Positions 52,604 to 61,878 are shown, counted from the first letter of the stretch. The stretch is DNA of 64,000 nucleotides from BOG-1112 sp964611335 (GCA_964611335.1 CAZSXR010000002.1:434001-498000), one strand, 5' to 3'. Notes: a model not told the origin generated them from the letters alone. Program-made: numbers and translations.

Positions 52604-52843
52604 CTAATGACTGGGCTTATCTTTGGGGCTAGCTGTTTCTACCAAGGCAAGTCGGATTTTTTGACTTAGCTGATCGTAAAGGACGGATGCGTGATATTCC
52701 AGCATGCTTACCACTTGATTTTCTACGAGAAATCGATGCGAATAGAAAAAAAGGGTTTTATTTCCAATCGGAATAGAAAGAACATAAACACTCAAAATGA
52801 GGTACAACAAAGGTCTTAGTAATTTTTTGATTAAATCCTTCAT
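52604..52843 (-). CDS. small membrane protein after lon
   Basis: 79 residues. One N-terminal helix (LLRPLLYLILSVYVLSIPIG) is followed by a soluble tail with a few His and Ser. AGGA nine bases before the ATG supports translation. It begins only 25 bases after lon on the same strand and may be cotranscribed with it. I know no family for it. Confidence is limited by its size. Confidence 0.55.
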   Translation of the reverse strand: MKDLIKKLLRPLLYLILSVYVLSIPIGNKTLFFYSHRFLVENQVVSMLEYHASVLYDQLSQKIRLALVETASPKDKPSH

Positions 52844-52868
52844 ATAAACCCATCCTTTGAGACAAAAC

Positions 52869-55304
52869 TTAACTTACAAGATCTTTCACCCTTGAAGGAT
52901 CTTCGAATTTTTTATGCGAAAGCGGATAGATCAATTTTTGAGAAAAAAGTATGGGGAAAATTTCCATGTAATCTTCGACATAAATAAATTTCATATTTTT
53001 TTTCACACTTGCGGGAAATTCTTCTATAATTGCTCGATTTTGTGAAGGGATGATGACGTTCTGCATCCCTTCTCTCTGTGCTGCAAGAATCTTTTCTCTA
53101 AGACCCCCAACTCCTAAAATTTTTCCATGAAGAGTGATTTCACCCGTCAAGCAAGTTTGTTCCAAGGGGCTTTTTCCAAGAATAGTAGAGAGAACAGAAC
53201 TTACAAGTGCAGATCCAGCGCTTGGACCGTCTTTTGATACAGCTCCATTTGGAATATGAATATGAATGTCATATCTTTCAAAAAAGCTTGGATCTATTCC
53301 AAAAAATGCGGCTCTTGATTTAACAAAACTGAAACCCGTTTGCGCCGACTCCTTCATCACATCACCTAGTTGACCAGTAAGAACCAAATTTCCCTTACCC
53401 GCAAGTAAACTAGTTTCGATAGGAAGAATTTCCCCACCATAAGGCGTATAGGCCATACCAAACGCAATACCTACTGAATTCAAATTGAGAAGATTATCTT
53501 GACCAAATTTTTTTGACCCGAGGTATTTTTGAATTTTTAAAGGACTTAATTTTATAATGTCTGCGGTTTCAGATCCTTCAGCGACTCCACGAGCTATTTT
53601 TCTACATACAGATGCTATTTGTTTTTCCAAACCACGCAACCCACTTTCCCGCGTATACCCTCGTATCAGCGAATAAATAGCTGCCTTGCTAAATTCAATA
53701 ACCTTGGACCCTAATCCTGTTTCTTTTGCCTGTTTTGGAACAAGAAAACGACCTGCGATTTCGGCTTTTTCATCTTCTGAATATCCTGAAATTTCGATAA
53801 TCTCGAGTCGATCTCGCAGAGCGGGATGTACAGTATCTAATGAATTGGCATTTGCAATAAACATTACTGATGAAAGATCAAAAGGGACACCAATATAATG
53901 ATCTAAAAATTGAAAATTTTGCTCTGGATCTAGGACTTCAAGAAGAGCAGCAGCAGGATCACCTCTGTAATCTTGACCTAGCTTATCAATTTCATCCAAC
54001 ATAATAATTGGATTTATACTTTTTGAATTCTTGATTGCAGTAATAATTCTTCCTGGAAAGGCCCCTACATAGGTTCTACGATGCCCTCGAATATCAGCTT
54101 CGTCTCTAACTCCTCCCAAAGATATTCTTTCAAAATTACGACCGATAGAATGTGCAATAGAACGTCCAAGACTCGTTTTCCCAACACCTGGAGGCCCCAC
54201 AAAACAAAGAATAGGACTTTTTGTTTTTGGATTCAATTTTTTCACTGCAAGATACTCAATGATGCGATCTTTGACTTTACTTAAACCAAAGTGATCACTT
54301 TCCAAGTCACTTGCCACTTTTTTCAAATCTAAAAAATCTGTTGTAGAAATATTCCAAGGTAAATCTAAAATAGTCTCAACATGTGCACGGACAAGAGAGG
54401 CTTCACTCGTATCTTGATGCATCTTTTCAAGACGTCGCATTTGTCTTGTCACTTCATTTTTAGCTTCCTCAGAAAGTGGAGTTTCATTAGCTCTTTTCCA
54501 CATCATCTCAATTTCGTCTTTTGAATCCACATCTCCCAACTCACTTTTCAACGCACGAATCTGCTCTCGAAGATAATGTTCTCGCTGTAGTTTACCTATT
54601 TCTTCTTTAGCTTGATTTTGTATTCGAACTTGCATTTGACAAACTTCTATTTCTCTGGACAGAAATGCATGAACTTTAGCTAATCTATCTTTAGGATCAA
54701 TGATTGCGAGCGTTTGTTGAGCTTCCTGAACTTTTAATCCCAAATTTGCTGCGACTAAATCTGCAAGCCTTCCAGGTTCTTTCACATCTTCCAAAATCAT
54801 GAGGATGTCGGGCGAAAGGAATTTTCCTAAGTTTGCTATTTTTTCAAGATTTTCACGCACTGCTCGAATCATAGCTTCAACTGAATGATTTGGAGTCGTA
54901 ATGGGGACTTCTTCTATTTCTTGAACATCCACTACAGGAAAATTTTTAGTACTTACCAATTTTCGAATACGCGCTTTTGCCAACCCTTGAATTAGAACTT
55001 TCATTCTCCCATCTGGTAATTTGCGAGTTCTCATTATGGAACAAATCGTCCCAATATCATAAACATCGAAAGGAGCATCTGTGGATGACTCCAAACCCGA
55101 ACCTTCATATCCAGATACTTTGAAAGCTGAAAGAAAAATTTTTCTACTGTGATTTAGTGCAAATTCAACTGCATTAATACAAAGATCCTCGTTTATAAAG
55201 ACAGGGATAATCATATGTGGAAAGACAACAATATCTTTGAGTGGAAGTAAGGCTATTTGAACTGACTCAAAAGAATGCGTGTTGTTTGGTGAGCCGTCAT
55301 GCAT
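52869..55304 (-). CDS. lon: ATP-dependent protease La (Lon)
   Basis: 811 residues, the normal LonA layout: N-domain (LPLKDIVVFPHMIIPVFI), long coiled segment, AAA+ with GPPGVGKTSLGRSIA (Walker A near residue 365) and LDEIDKLG (Walker B), then the protease domain with catalytic Ser in KDGPSAGSALV and the Lys in the GGLREKILAA region. It degrades misfolded and regulatory proteins. A heat-shock promoter is expected in the 161-base gap upstream, which I could not read with confidence. Confidence 0.97.
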   Translation of the reverse strand: MHDGSPNNTHSFESVQIALLPLKDIVVFPHMIIPVFINEDLCINAVEFALNHSRKIFLSAFKVSGYEGSGLESSTDAPFDVYDIGTICSIMRTRKLPDGRMKVLIQGLAKARIRKLVSTKNFPVVDVQEIEEVPITTPNHSVEAMIRAVRENLEKIANLGKFLSPDILMILEDVKEPGRLADLVAANLGLKVQEAQQTLAIIDPKDRLAKVHAFLSREIEVCQMQVRIQNQAKEEIGKLQREHYLREQIRALKSELGDVDSKDEIEMMWKRANETPLSEEAKNEVTRQMRRLEKMHQDTSEASLVRAHVETILDLPWNISTTDFLDLKKVASDLESDHFGLSKVKDRIIEYLAVKKLNPKTKSPILCFVGPPGVGKTSLGRSIAHSIGRNFERISLGGVRDEADIRGHRRTYVGAFPGRIITAIKNSKSINPIIMLDEIDKLGQDYRGDPAAALLEVLDPEQNFQFLDHYIGVPFDLSSVMFIANANSLDTVHPALRDRLEIIEISGYSEDEKAEIAGRFLVPKQAKETGLGSKVIEFSKAAIYSLIRGYTRESGLRGLEKQIASVCRKIARGVAEGSETADIIKLSPLKIQKYLGSKKFGQDNLLNLNSVGIAFGMAYTPYGGEILPIETSLLAGKGNLVLTGQLGDVMKESAQTGFSFVKSRAAFFGIDPSFFERYDIHIHIPNGAVSKDGPSAGSALVSSVLSTILGKSPLEQTCLTGEITLHGKILGVGGLREKILAAQREGMQNVIIPSQNRAIIEEFPASVKKNMKFIYVEDYMEIFPILFSQKLIYPLSHKKFEDPSRVKDLVS

Positions 55305-55465
55305 GCAACCATCTCCCGAACTATGAAGTTTCCTACAAAGTTCTTCTCGGCTCGAAGGAGAATTGCTTTAATTTTCAGGAAAGAAAGACGAACTAACCCC
55401 TATCAGCTAAAAGCGAAATACGAGGTTTAAGCTATTTTGTAAAAAAAATAATCAGAAGCGAAAGC

Positions 55466-56020
55466 TTAGGAATTTGTACTAGGGACTAGAACACTTACAA
55501 TGGCGGGTCTTAAAAGCTTGTCATACATCTTATAGCCCTTTGCATATTCGCAATCTATGATCTCATCAGAAACTTCAGCGCTTTCCGTTCTCTTGATAGC
55601 TTGATGCAAATTCGGATCAAATTTTGAACCTACAGATGAGATCTCTTGAAGGCCATTACGCTCAAGTATCTCGAAAAGCTGTTTGCGTACTATTGAAAAT
55701 CCTTCTCGAAAAGAATCCAGCCCTTCCATAGTGTTTTCTGTTTGCATAGCTTTATCAAAACCATCCAGAACGGTAAGTATCTCCTTGCAAAAACTCTCAA
55801 GAGCAAACTTCTTAGCTTGATCAACTTCCTTGATGAGACGCTTTCGAATATTTTCAGACTCAGCTACACTGCGTAGATAAAGACTATAATTTTCACTAGC
55901 TTCACGCTTTGCAGTTTCAAGTTCTTTTTGAAAGCCTAGAGTTTCTTTCGTCTCTTTATTAAGAGGATCTACATCAATATTTTCGGATGGAACTTCCATC
56001 TTTTCACTTTTATGTTTCAT
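55466..56020 (-). CDS. grpE: GrpE nucleotide-exchange factor
   Basis: 184 residues. The N-terminal coiled coil (ELETAKREASENYSLYLRSVAESENIRKRLIKEVDQAKKFALESF) leads into the four-helix and beta-wing region with VLDGFDKAMQ, GSKFDPNLHQAIKR and YKMYDKLLRPAIVSV. Exchange factor for DnaK. No dnaK lies within the window. It ends about 160 bases before lon on the same strand. Confidence 0.95.
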   Translation of the reverse strand: MKHKSEKMEVPSENIDVDPLNKETKETLGFQKELETAKREASENYSLYLRSVAESENIRKRLIKEVDQAKKFALESFCKEILTVLDGFDKAMQTENTMEGLDSFREGFSIVRKQLFEILERNGLQEISSVGSKFDPNLHQAIKRTESAEVSDEIIDCEYAKGYKMYDKLLRPAIVSVLVPSTNS

Positions 56021-56213
56021 AGTGCTCTGTACCCATTTGATCGATTTGGATTTATTAACCCACTAATGGCAATTTTATCAATGTGGTTCTACTCTGCTTT
56101 TTATTTTTTTTGAAGCTTTAGAGAGCCGCCGTGAGATTGAAAGATCCGCGGTCACTTTTTATCATATAATTTCATTATATTAAGCAATAATTGCGGAATT
56201 ATTTCAAAGCTGA

Positions 56214-56240
56214 TTGACACCTTTTCCCCCCCCTGATAAG
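56214..56240 (+). promoter_or_regulatory. possible promoter of the Fis-type gene, in the grpE-fis gap
   Basis: TTGACA at 56214-56219 is a perfect -35. A GATAAG hexamer at 56235-56240 (four of six to TATAAT) lies at a 15-base spacing, short of the ideal 17. A run of nine C's (56226-56233 and neighbours) fills the spacer. The remaining 285-base gap 56021-56305 is AT-rich, with no gene; a heat-shock promoter for the divergent grpE is expected but I see no convincing match. Confidence 0.35.
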
Positions 56241-56305
56241 AACTAGTCGTTCTAGGAGTTGTGTTGTTTTTGAATGTCTAATGGCTCGTGATTTGAGGAG
56301 AAACA

Positions 56306-56659
56306 GTGGAAAAAGAGCATGGTGCATTGGCTTTGAAAGTCACAGAGCGTATAAAAACTGGTAATCTTCCTACTACCCAAGAAGAAAAGTCGATTAGCGC
56401 ATCCTCAGATGAAGCTCTTGCTGATAAGTTGGATAGCTACTCTCTTGAATCGATTGTAGAACTGAAGATTTCTAGATTTCTTGACCAGGTTGGTAAATAC
56501 TATCCTCAGAATTTATATGCTCTGATTATGAAGAAAACCGAAAAGCCCCTTCTAAACCAAATCCTTCGCAGAACCGGCGGAAACCAAGTTCATGCTGCAA
56601 GAATACTTGGAATCAATCGAAATACTTTACGAAAAAAAATGAAGCTTTACGAAATCTAG
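56306..56659 (+). CDS. Fis-type DNA-binding protein
   Basis: 117 residues from GTG at 56306 (GAGGAG six bases upstream). The C-terminal helix-turn-helix is the classic Fis block: LLNQILRRTGGNQVHAARILGINRNTLRKKMKLY. The N-terminal half (EEKSISASSDEALADKL) is unlike the usual Fis and lacks the beta-hairpin, but ESIVELKISRFLDQVGKYYPQNLY resembles the dimerising helix of Fis family. A likely nucleoid or local regulator. It overlaps no gene and faces dnaB. Confidence 0.85.
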   Translation: MEKEHGALALKVTERIKTGNLPTTQEEKSISASSDEALADKLDSYSLESIVELKISRFLDQVGKYYPQNLYALIMKKTEKPLLNQILRRTGGNQVHAARILGINRNTLRKKMKLYEI

Positions 56660-56663
56660 TATT

Positions 56664-58013
56664 TTAGTCTTCAAGTAAATTATGAAAAGAGACAAAGTTG
56701 GGGAGCCACGCCAAGTAGCTTTTCCCCGTCTCACCATGTCGGTTTTTTGCAATTATGATTTCAGATTTTCCAACATCTGCAGAATCAGGATTGTAATACT
56801 CGTCTCTATAGACAAACATTATGAGATCAGCATCTTGTTCCATAGCTCCTGATTCTCGCAAATCGCTCATCTTTGGTCTTTTATCGGGTCTTGCATCTGG
56901 ACCTCGATTCAACTGAGCAAGAGCTATAACAGGAACAGAAAGTTCCTTCGCAAGACCTTTAAGATTAGTTGAAATCTCACCAATCTCCCGCTCTCTACCT
57001 TGTTTTGCAGCAGTTTGGCTGCCACTCATGAGCTGCAAGTAATCGATAACCACAAGATCTAAACCATGTTCGCGCTTATAACGTCTGCACCGAGTCCTTA
57101 GTTCTGCCACAGTTATTCCTGGCGTCTCATCAATAACAAGACGATCACCCACCTGATTAATCATTCTAGCTGCATACATGACGCGATCCATGTCATCTTC
57201 ACCGAGATCTCCGCGACGTAAGCGAGTGGAATCTATTTTTCCTTCAGCTGAAAGAAGACGCTCAACCAACTGTTCTTTGGACATCTCCAGAGTAAAAATT
57301 GCTACATGACTATTTGCATGAGACTTAACTGCATTCAACCCCCAGTTCAAAGCGAGAGCTGTTTTTCCCATTCCAGGACGTGCCGCCAATATGATCAAAT
57401 CACTTTTTTGCCACCCACAGGTAATGCGGTCTAAATCAAAAAAACCGGAAGAAATACCTGTGATTTTCCCCCCAGCCGCTTTACGCTTCTCAAGTTCATC
57501 CAAAGTTAATTGTAAGACATGTTTTGCACTCAAGAGTCCTGCTTGTGCACGTTCATGTTCATTTACAATTTTTAAAAATTCTTTTTCAACTTCGCCTAAA
57601 AATTCTTTTGCATCACTTGAACCAACACGAGCTTGGAGACTCGCATCTTCACAAACTTTGATAATTCTGCGCAGATAGTATTTTTCTTTTACAGTATGTG
57701 CGTAGTGTTCGATGTTTTCAGTGACGGGAGAACTTTCGACAAGTTCAATAAGAAAGGGAAGATTGGGAGGAATTTGTAACCTTGTGAGTGCCTCAGAAAT
57801 TGTAAAATAATCGATAGGCTTTCCAGCACTATCGAGATGAGTCATAACTTCAAATATTTGACGATGGGTGTCTAAATAGAAATGTTCACCTTGGAGCTGA
57901 ACTCGTTCAACAACCTGACTAAAGGAATCAGGGTGACGAAGAACAGCACCCAGAACAGCTCTTTCCGCTTCACTGGAATGGGGGAAAGCATAATTTTCCC
58001 TTTTTTCAGCCAT
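56664..58013 (-). CDS. dnaB: replicative DNA helicase DnaB
   Basis: 449 residues from the ATG at 58013, which has GGAAG about four bases upstream; a TTG at 58025 is possible. The N-terminal domain (SEAERAVLGAVLRHPDSFSQVVERV) leads to the RecA-like helicase with AARPGMGKTALALNWG (Walker A near residue 210), LVVIDYLQLM (Walker B), and RESGAMEQDADLI. No intein is seen. It unwinds DNA at the fork. Order rpsF-rplI-dnaB. Confidence 0.97.
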   Translation of the reverse strand: MAEKRENYAFPHSSEAERAVLGAVLRHPDSFSQVVERVQLQGEHFYLDTHRQIFEVMTHLDSAGKPIDYFTISEALTRLQIPPNLPFLIELVESSPVTENIEHYAHTVKEKYYLRRIIKVCEDASLQARVGSSDAKEFLGEVEKEFLKIVNEHERAQAGLLSAKHVLQLTLDELEKRKAAGGKITGISSGFFDLDRITCGWQKSDLIILAARPGMGKTALALNWGLNAVKSHANSHVAIFTLEMSKEQLVERLLSAEGKIDSTRLRRGDLGEDDMDRVMYAARMINQVGDRLVIDETPGITVAELRTRCRRYKREHGLDLVVIDYLQLMSGSQTAAKQGREREIGEISTNLKGLAKELSVPVIALAQLNRGPDARPDKRPKMSDLRESGAMEQDADLIMFVYRDEYYNPDSADVGKSEIIIAKNRHGETGKSYLAWLPNFVSFHNLLED

Positions 58014-58053
58014 AGAGCTTCCCAAAAGTTCGATGCAATTTTAACTAGGAACC

Positions 58054-58512
58054 TTACTCTTTTTCTTTTGGGGTAGATTCAACTTTGATCTTTATCTGTG
58101 CAACGACTTCATGATGAAGATTGATTTCAGCAGAATAAGTACCAATTTTCTTGATCTCGTCTTTTAGCACGATATCTTTCTTAGAGACTTCAATGCCTTT
58201 TTGTTCGAGAAACTCAGCTATTTCTGCAGAAGTAACAGAACCGAAAATTCTACCCTCTTCACCAGTTTGTTTGTGAAGAGTCACTCGTGTCTTTTCTATT
58301 TTTTGAGCGAGAGCTTTGAGTTCTTTCACAAGTTTGTCTTTACGAGCATCGATCTCTCTTTTGCGATGTTCGAGTTCTTTGCGATTGGAGTCGTTAGCAA
58401 CGACTGCAAAAGAACGAGGAATAAGATAGTTACGTGCGTACCCATCTTTTACCTTAACGATATTACCCATAGTGCCCAGTGATTGGACATCTTTTACTAA
58501 AATGACTTTCAT
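58054..58512 (-). CDS. rplI: 50S ribosomal protein L9 (bL9)
   Basis: 152 residues. KVILVKDVQSLGTMGNIVKVKDGYARNYLIPR is the N-domain, followed by the long connecting helix and the C-domain with GRIFGSVTSAEIAEFLEQKGI. It starts 44 bases after rpsF; rpsR, which is usually in between, is absent. Confidence 0.97.
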   Translation of the reverse strand: MKVILVKDVQSLGTMGNIVKVKDGYARNYLIPRSFAVVANDSNRKELEHRKREIDARKDKLVKELKALAQKIEKTRVTLHKQTGEEGRIFGSVTSAEIAEFLEQKGIEVSKKDIVLKDEIKKIGTYSAEINLHHEVVAQIKIKVESTPKEKE

Positions 58513-58556
58513 GATCTTCCCCTTTCTCTATTAATCCAACGGACCTTTGTGGACTC

Positions 58557-58925
58557 TTAGAGACCAGCATTTTGACCAGCTAAAGCTTTCGCTTCTGCTT
58601 TTGCCAATTCAACCTTGCGTGCTTCAACATCCACATTTTCACCGATAAAAACATTCAAATAACGGAGAACATTTTCATCAATGCGCATGAGTCGCTCAGA
58701 TTCTTTTAAATGTTCAGGTTTACATGTGAGGTCATAATGAACGTAACGTCCTCGGAATTGTTTTTTCATTGGGAACGCAAGTTTTCTCACACCCCAATCA
58801 TCTTTTTTTATAAGCTGTCCACCATCTGCGAGTAAAACAGCCTCATATTTCTCAACCGTTTTCTTAAAACCGTCTGCTGAAAGCTGAGGGTTTAACACTA
58901 ATGTGACTTCATATTCTCTATGCAC
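58557..58925 (-). CDS. rpsF: 30S ribosomal protein S6 (bS6)
   Basis: 122 residues from a GTG at 58925, which has AAAGGGAG six bases upstream; the ATG at 58931 is the other candidate but sits directly on that Shine-Dalgarno. The core is HREYEVTLVLNPQLS, WGVRKLAFPMKKQFRGRYVHYDL and ERLMRIDENVLRYLNVFI. In most bacteria S6 pairs with S18, whose gene is missing here. It overlaps the pth 3' end. Confidence 0.95.
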   Translation of the reverse strand: MHREYEVTLVLNPQLSADGFKKTVEKYEAVLLADGGQLIKKDDWGVRKLAFPMKKQFRGRYVHYDLTCKPEHLKESERLMRIDENVLRYLNVFIGENVDVEARKVELAKAEAKALAGQNAGL

Positions 58926-59502
58926 GGGCATCTCCCTTTGGTTTTTTTTGTTGGCTCTGTCGGAAAATTTCTTGCAAACGAAGCATCGTTTCTTGAAACA
59001 TTACAGACTTCAGATTCACAAGCTCTTGCTCACTAAATGCGCCGAGAACCCAACTCGTAACCGTATCTTCTCTATGAGTTAACTCAGCAGGATCTGGCTT
59101 TCCTATACCGAGTTTGATTCTAAAAAAATCGTTCTGGCCAGTCTCTTCAATAATACTTCTAATACCGTTATTCCCACCGTGACCGCCAGTTGTTTTCATC
59201 TTCACGGAACCGCTTGTCATGTCGATATCATCATGAAGAACAATAACGTCCTTGGAGGGAATTTTATAGAATTGCTGCCATTGCCTTAGAGACTTACCTG
59301 ATAAATTCATAAAAGTCTGTGGTTTTATCAACACAACAGACTCTCCGAACAGCTCACCTTCACCGTAAATAGAATCAAACATCTTACGATTCAGAGCTAT
59401 CCCCTGCTCACTCGCAATGAGATCCAAAACTATAAACCCAGCGTTATGCCTTGTTCGGGCATATTTCTCACTAGGATTTCCCAAACCAACAATAAGTTTC
59501 AC
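58918..59502 (-). CDS. pth: peptidyl-tRNA hydrolase
   Basis: 194 residues. VGLGNPSEKYARTRHNAGFIVLD with the catalytic His, PQTFMNLSG, VLHDDIDM and GGHGGNNGIRSI (catalytic Asp/Asn block) are all present. It rescues tRNA from dropped-off peptidyl-tRNA. It shares four bases with the L25-like gene before it. Confidence 0.97.
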   Translation of the reverse strand: MKLIVGLGNPSEKYARTRHNAGFIVLDLIASEQGIALNRKMFDSIYGEGELFGESVVLIKPQTFMNLSGKSLRQWQQFYKIPSKDVIVLHDDIDMTSGSVKMKTTGGHGGNNGIRSIIEETGQNDFFRIKLGIGKPDPAELTHREDTVTSWVLGAFSEQELVNLKSVMFQETMLRLQEIFRQSQQKKPKGDARA

Positions 59503-59783
59503 GCGTACATCAAATCCACATGTACGGCACTACGCTTAACGGCGTCAATCTGTAGTTCTTTTATAACAACAGATTTCACTCCACCATCGAGCTCCAACTG
59601 AAAAGTCTTACCATTCTTCCAAGCTATCGGAAGTTGCTTTGCTTCCAAAATAAGAGGGGTAGACTTTGTTTTATCCATAAGATTTGCAGGAACATCTCCT
59701 TGCAAGCGCAGTCGACGACAGAAATTTTTTCCCTTTTCATCGTCCTTGCGCAATCTTCCTTTGATCGTTAATTGAGTACTCAT
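59499..59783 (-). CDS. rplY: 50S ribosomal protein L25-like
   Basis: 94 residues from the ATG at 59783 (GGAGAAG six bases upstream; the frame has a TTG at 59795). It is the short L25 form without the CTC C-terminal domain: TIKGRLRKDDEKGKNFCRRLRLQGDVPANLM and LDGGVKSVVIKELQIDAVKRSAVHVDL. L25 binds 5S rRNA. Order prs-rplY-pth is the common one. Confidence 0.88.
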   Translation of the reverse strand: MSTQLTIKGRLRKDDEKGKNFCRRLRLQGDVPANLMDKTKSTPLILEAKQLPIAWKNGKTFQLELDGGVKSVVIKELQIDAVKRSAVHVDLMYA

Positions 59784-59884
59784 TTTCTTCTCCAAATTGC
59801 TTACCTAAAGATTGCGGACAGGGATAGGCCTGACTTTATACAGACTCAAGCTTGTCCTTGCAAGGATGAATTCCTTGTCCAAAC

Positions 59885-60820
59885 TTATATAAAAAGTGAA
59901 CTTACCGAATCAAAATTATGAATACGTAAAATCGCCTCGGCTAAAAGCTTCGACACGCTTATCTGCTTTATTTTCCTACAATTTTTAGCTTCAGCCGCCA
60001 AGGGAATAGAGTCTGTTACAACAAGCTGAACAAGGGCGGAGTTTTCAATATTTGAAACAGCCCTTCCGCTGAGGACAGGGTGCGTGATCGCGGCATGCAC
60101 TTCTTTAGCTCCGCTAGCTAGGAGAGCATCCGTTGCTTTAACAAGGGAGCCACCTGTATCGATGATGTCATCGATAATCAGACAAAGTTTATCTTTTACA
60201 TCCCCAATAATATTTGAAACTTCACACTCATTGGGGACATCTCGTCGCTTATCCACTATGGCCAAGCTACATTTTAGGTGCTTAGCCATAGCTCTAGCTC
60301 TCTCTACCCCACCCGCATCAGGGGATATAACAACGACGTCCTCACCTAGATTATCGAAATACTCTGCAAACACGGGTTTCACAAATAAATGATCAACAGG
60401 AATATTAAAAAACCCTTGAATCGCAGCATTATGCAATTCTAGGGTTAGTAGCCGTGTAATTCCAGCACTCTCCATCAGCTCAGCAACAAGTTTGGCTGTG
60501 ATAGGGGTCCGGGGAGCACTCTTTCTTTCCTGTCGTGCATATCCAAAATATGGGGAAACGAGCGTAATTGTCTGAGCTGAAGCGCGTCGACAGGCATCAA
60601 CAATAATCAGGGCTTCCATCAAATAATGATTTACGGGAGCGCATGTGGGTTGAATGATAAACACATCGCGTCCGCGGATATTTGTCTGTAGCTCTACCCG
60701 GGTCTCTCCGTCGGAAAACTTTGATACAAAAGCTTTACCCAAATCCACACCAAGATGATCGCAGATCCTCTCTGCAAGAGCTTGGTGGGCGTTTCCACTA
60801 AATAAAACCAATTCAGACAT
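59885..60820 (-). CDS. prs: ribose-phosphate pyrophosphokinase
   Basis: 311 residues from the ATG at 60820 (GGTGG about six bases upstream; frame open to 60850). It starts MSELVLFSGNAHQALAERICDHLG, then SDGETRVELQTNIRGRDVFIIQ, the ATP loop YARQERKSAPRTPITAKLVA, and the PRPP loop CLIIDDIIDTGGSLVKA. It makes PRPP for nucleotides, His and Trp. tRNA-Gln lies 62 bases upstream on the same strand. Confidence 0.97.
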   Translation of the reverse strand: MSELVLFSGNAHQALAERICDHLGVDLGKAFVSKFSDGETRVELQTNIRGRDVFIIQPTCAPVNHYLMEALIIVDACRRASAQTITLVSPYFGYARQERKSAPRTPITAKLVAELMESAGITRLLTLELHNAAIQGFFNIPVDHLFVKPVFAEYFDNLGEDVVVISPDAGGVERARAMAKHLKCSLAIVDKRRDVPNECEVSNIIGDVKDKLCLIIDDIIDTGGSLVKATDALLASGAKEVHAAITHPVLSGRAVSNIENSALVQLVVTDSIPLAAEAKNCRKIKQISVSKLLAEAILRIHNFDSVSSLFI

Positions 60821-60882
60821 GTATTCCACCAAGTGAACAGGTGTTTTCAAAAAATTTTATGTAGATTTTTATAAAGAAGAAA

Positions 60883-60958
60883 TGGCTGGGGCGGCAGGAC
60901 TCGAACCTGCGAATACTAGAATCAAAATCTAGTGTCTTAGCCACTTGACGACGCCCCA
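60883..60958 (-). tRNA. tRNA-Gln (anticodon TTG)
   Basis: 76 bases with encoded CCA. Acceptor TGGGGCG pairs with CGCCCCA; anticodon stem CTAGA/TCTAG with loop TTTTGAT, anticodon TTG for CAA; T-arm GCAGG/CCTGC with loop TTCGAGT. It is on the same strand as prs, which follows 62 bases on. Confidence 0.96.
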
Positions 60959-61056
60959 ATTCAGGAAACAAATTTCAATCCTCGGATGGATAATACTCTA
61001 ACGGTATGAAGTCAAGAAAGTTATGTAATTAAGACATAGCTCCAGTTCGGCGATTA

Positions 61057-61356
61057 TTATTTGGGGGTATGTTTCTGGGCTTCTTTGTATTTAGAATTTA
61101 AATCTTTAAGCAATTGATTAAGAAGAACACTTTCTTCGGGACTCAGGTTGCCCTTAGTTTTTTCATGAAGCATTTCAATGATCCCGATGTTCTGTTTTGC
61201 AAGAGGTAAGTTTTTATGGCTAACCTTTTTACCCTCTAATTCCGCAACTCCGATGTAGTAAAGAGCGGCTGAGGAAAATCCTAAAATGAGGCCACTAAAA
61301 TCTACTTCCGTAATTTTATCCTCACTCTCATGATGAATTTTTTTTGACTCTGTCAT
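61057..61356 (-). CDS. DUF1844 family protein
   Basis: 99 residues from the ATG at 61356 (MTESKKIHHESEDK); the open frame goes to 61437 but that N-terminus is unlike the family. VDFSGLILGFSSAALYYIGVAE and NLPLAKQNIGIIEMLHEKTKGNLSPEESVLLNQLLKDL match the DUF1844 pattern (helical, soluble, function unknown). It is upstream of tRNA-Gln. Confidence 0.85.
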   Translation of the reverse strand: MTESKKIHHESEDKITEVDFSGLILGFSSAALYYIGVAELEGKKVSHKNLPLAKQNIGIIEMLHEKTKGNLSPEESVLLNQLLKDLNSKYKEAQKHTPK

Positions 61357-61504
61357 AACAAAAAACCTTTTTTGAGTAACAATCCGTATTTGAGAAGCAC
61401 AATAGCATGAATGAGCGCCTATGAAAACTCGCCGCAATGGTTTCTATAGGGGTAATTGACAAGCCCTCTCAAATTGTGGCAAAGATGGGATCTTCCTTAC
61501 GCTT

Positions 61505-61589
61505 GGGGATGTGGTGAAATTGGTATACACGCTAGACTTAGAATCTAGTGCTGAGAGGCGTGAGAGTTCGAGTCTCTCCATCCCCACCA
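61505..61589 (+). tRNA. tRNA-Leu (anticodon TAG)
   Basis: 85 bases, class II. Acceptor GGGGATG pairs with CATCCCC; anticodon stem CTAGA/TCTAG with loop CTTAGAA, anticodon TAG for CUA; a long variable arm (TGCTGAGAGGCGTG); T-arm GAGAG/CTCTC; CCA is encoded. A TTGACA at 61456 may be its -35, but the -10 is weak. Confidence 0.96.
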
Positions 61590-61707
61590 TCTGCGGCTTT
61601 TGAACTATCTCGAAAATGTCAAAAAAGCTTGTGAATCAAAACAACCACTTGAACCATCAGGTTTAGTCTCTTTTCTATATCATCGTTTATCCAATAGCTC
61701 CGTAAAA

Positions 61708-61727
61708 CCTTGGCGTTTACGCCGAGG
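61708..61727 (+). repeat. hairpin CCTTGGCG-TTTA-CGCCGAGG
   Basis: 8-bp stem (one G-T pair) with a TTTA loop. It has the same form as the subterminal hairpin at 61962-61981 (CCTnnnCG-TTTA-CGnnnAGG) and may be the left hairpin of the IS200/IS605 remnant or the end of another such element. Confidence 0.45.
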
Positions 61728-61751
61728 ATGAAAGGAGCATTCTTTGTTTGC

Positions 61752-61795
61752 AAAAGAGTGTGACAAATACTAAACAGTGTTTGTCACACTCTTTT
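61752..61795. terminator. strong bidirectional terminator-like hairpin downstream of tRNA-Leu
   Basis: A perfect 16-bp inverted repeat, AAAAGAGTGTGACAAA (61752-61767) with TTTGTCACACTCTTTT (61780-61795), loop of 12 bases. On the plus strand it ends in T5 and on the minus strand in a T-run as well, fitting a rho-independent terminator for tRNA-Leu. It also lies within the IS-remnant region. Confidence 0.7.
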
Positions 61796-61878
61796 TGAGT
61801 ATGAACTACCGCAGGAACTGCGGAAAGTTACGCTTGTGGAGATGACGTGAGTCCTGGGGAACATGAGTTGGTTCAAAA

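Noticed and set aside
55305..55465. Heat-shock promoter ahead of lon
   Set aside because: Expected, but no convincing sigma-32-type pair could be read on the minus strand; a weak AAGC-GCTT hairpin with a T-run is too short for a terminator call.
61440..61504. TTGACA at 61456 as tRNA-Leu promoter
   Set aside because: The -35 is perfect but no -10 near 17 bases downstream reaches more than a weak match, so I do not list it as a feature.
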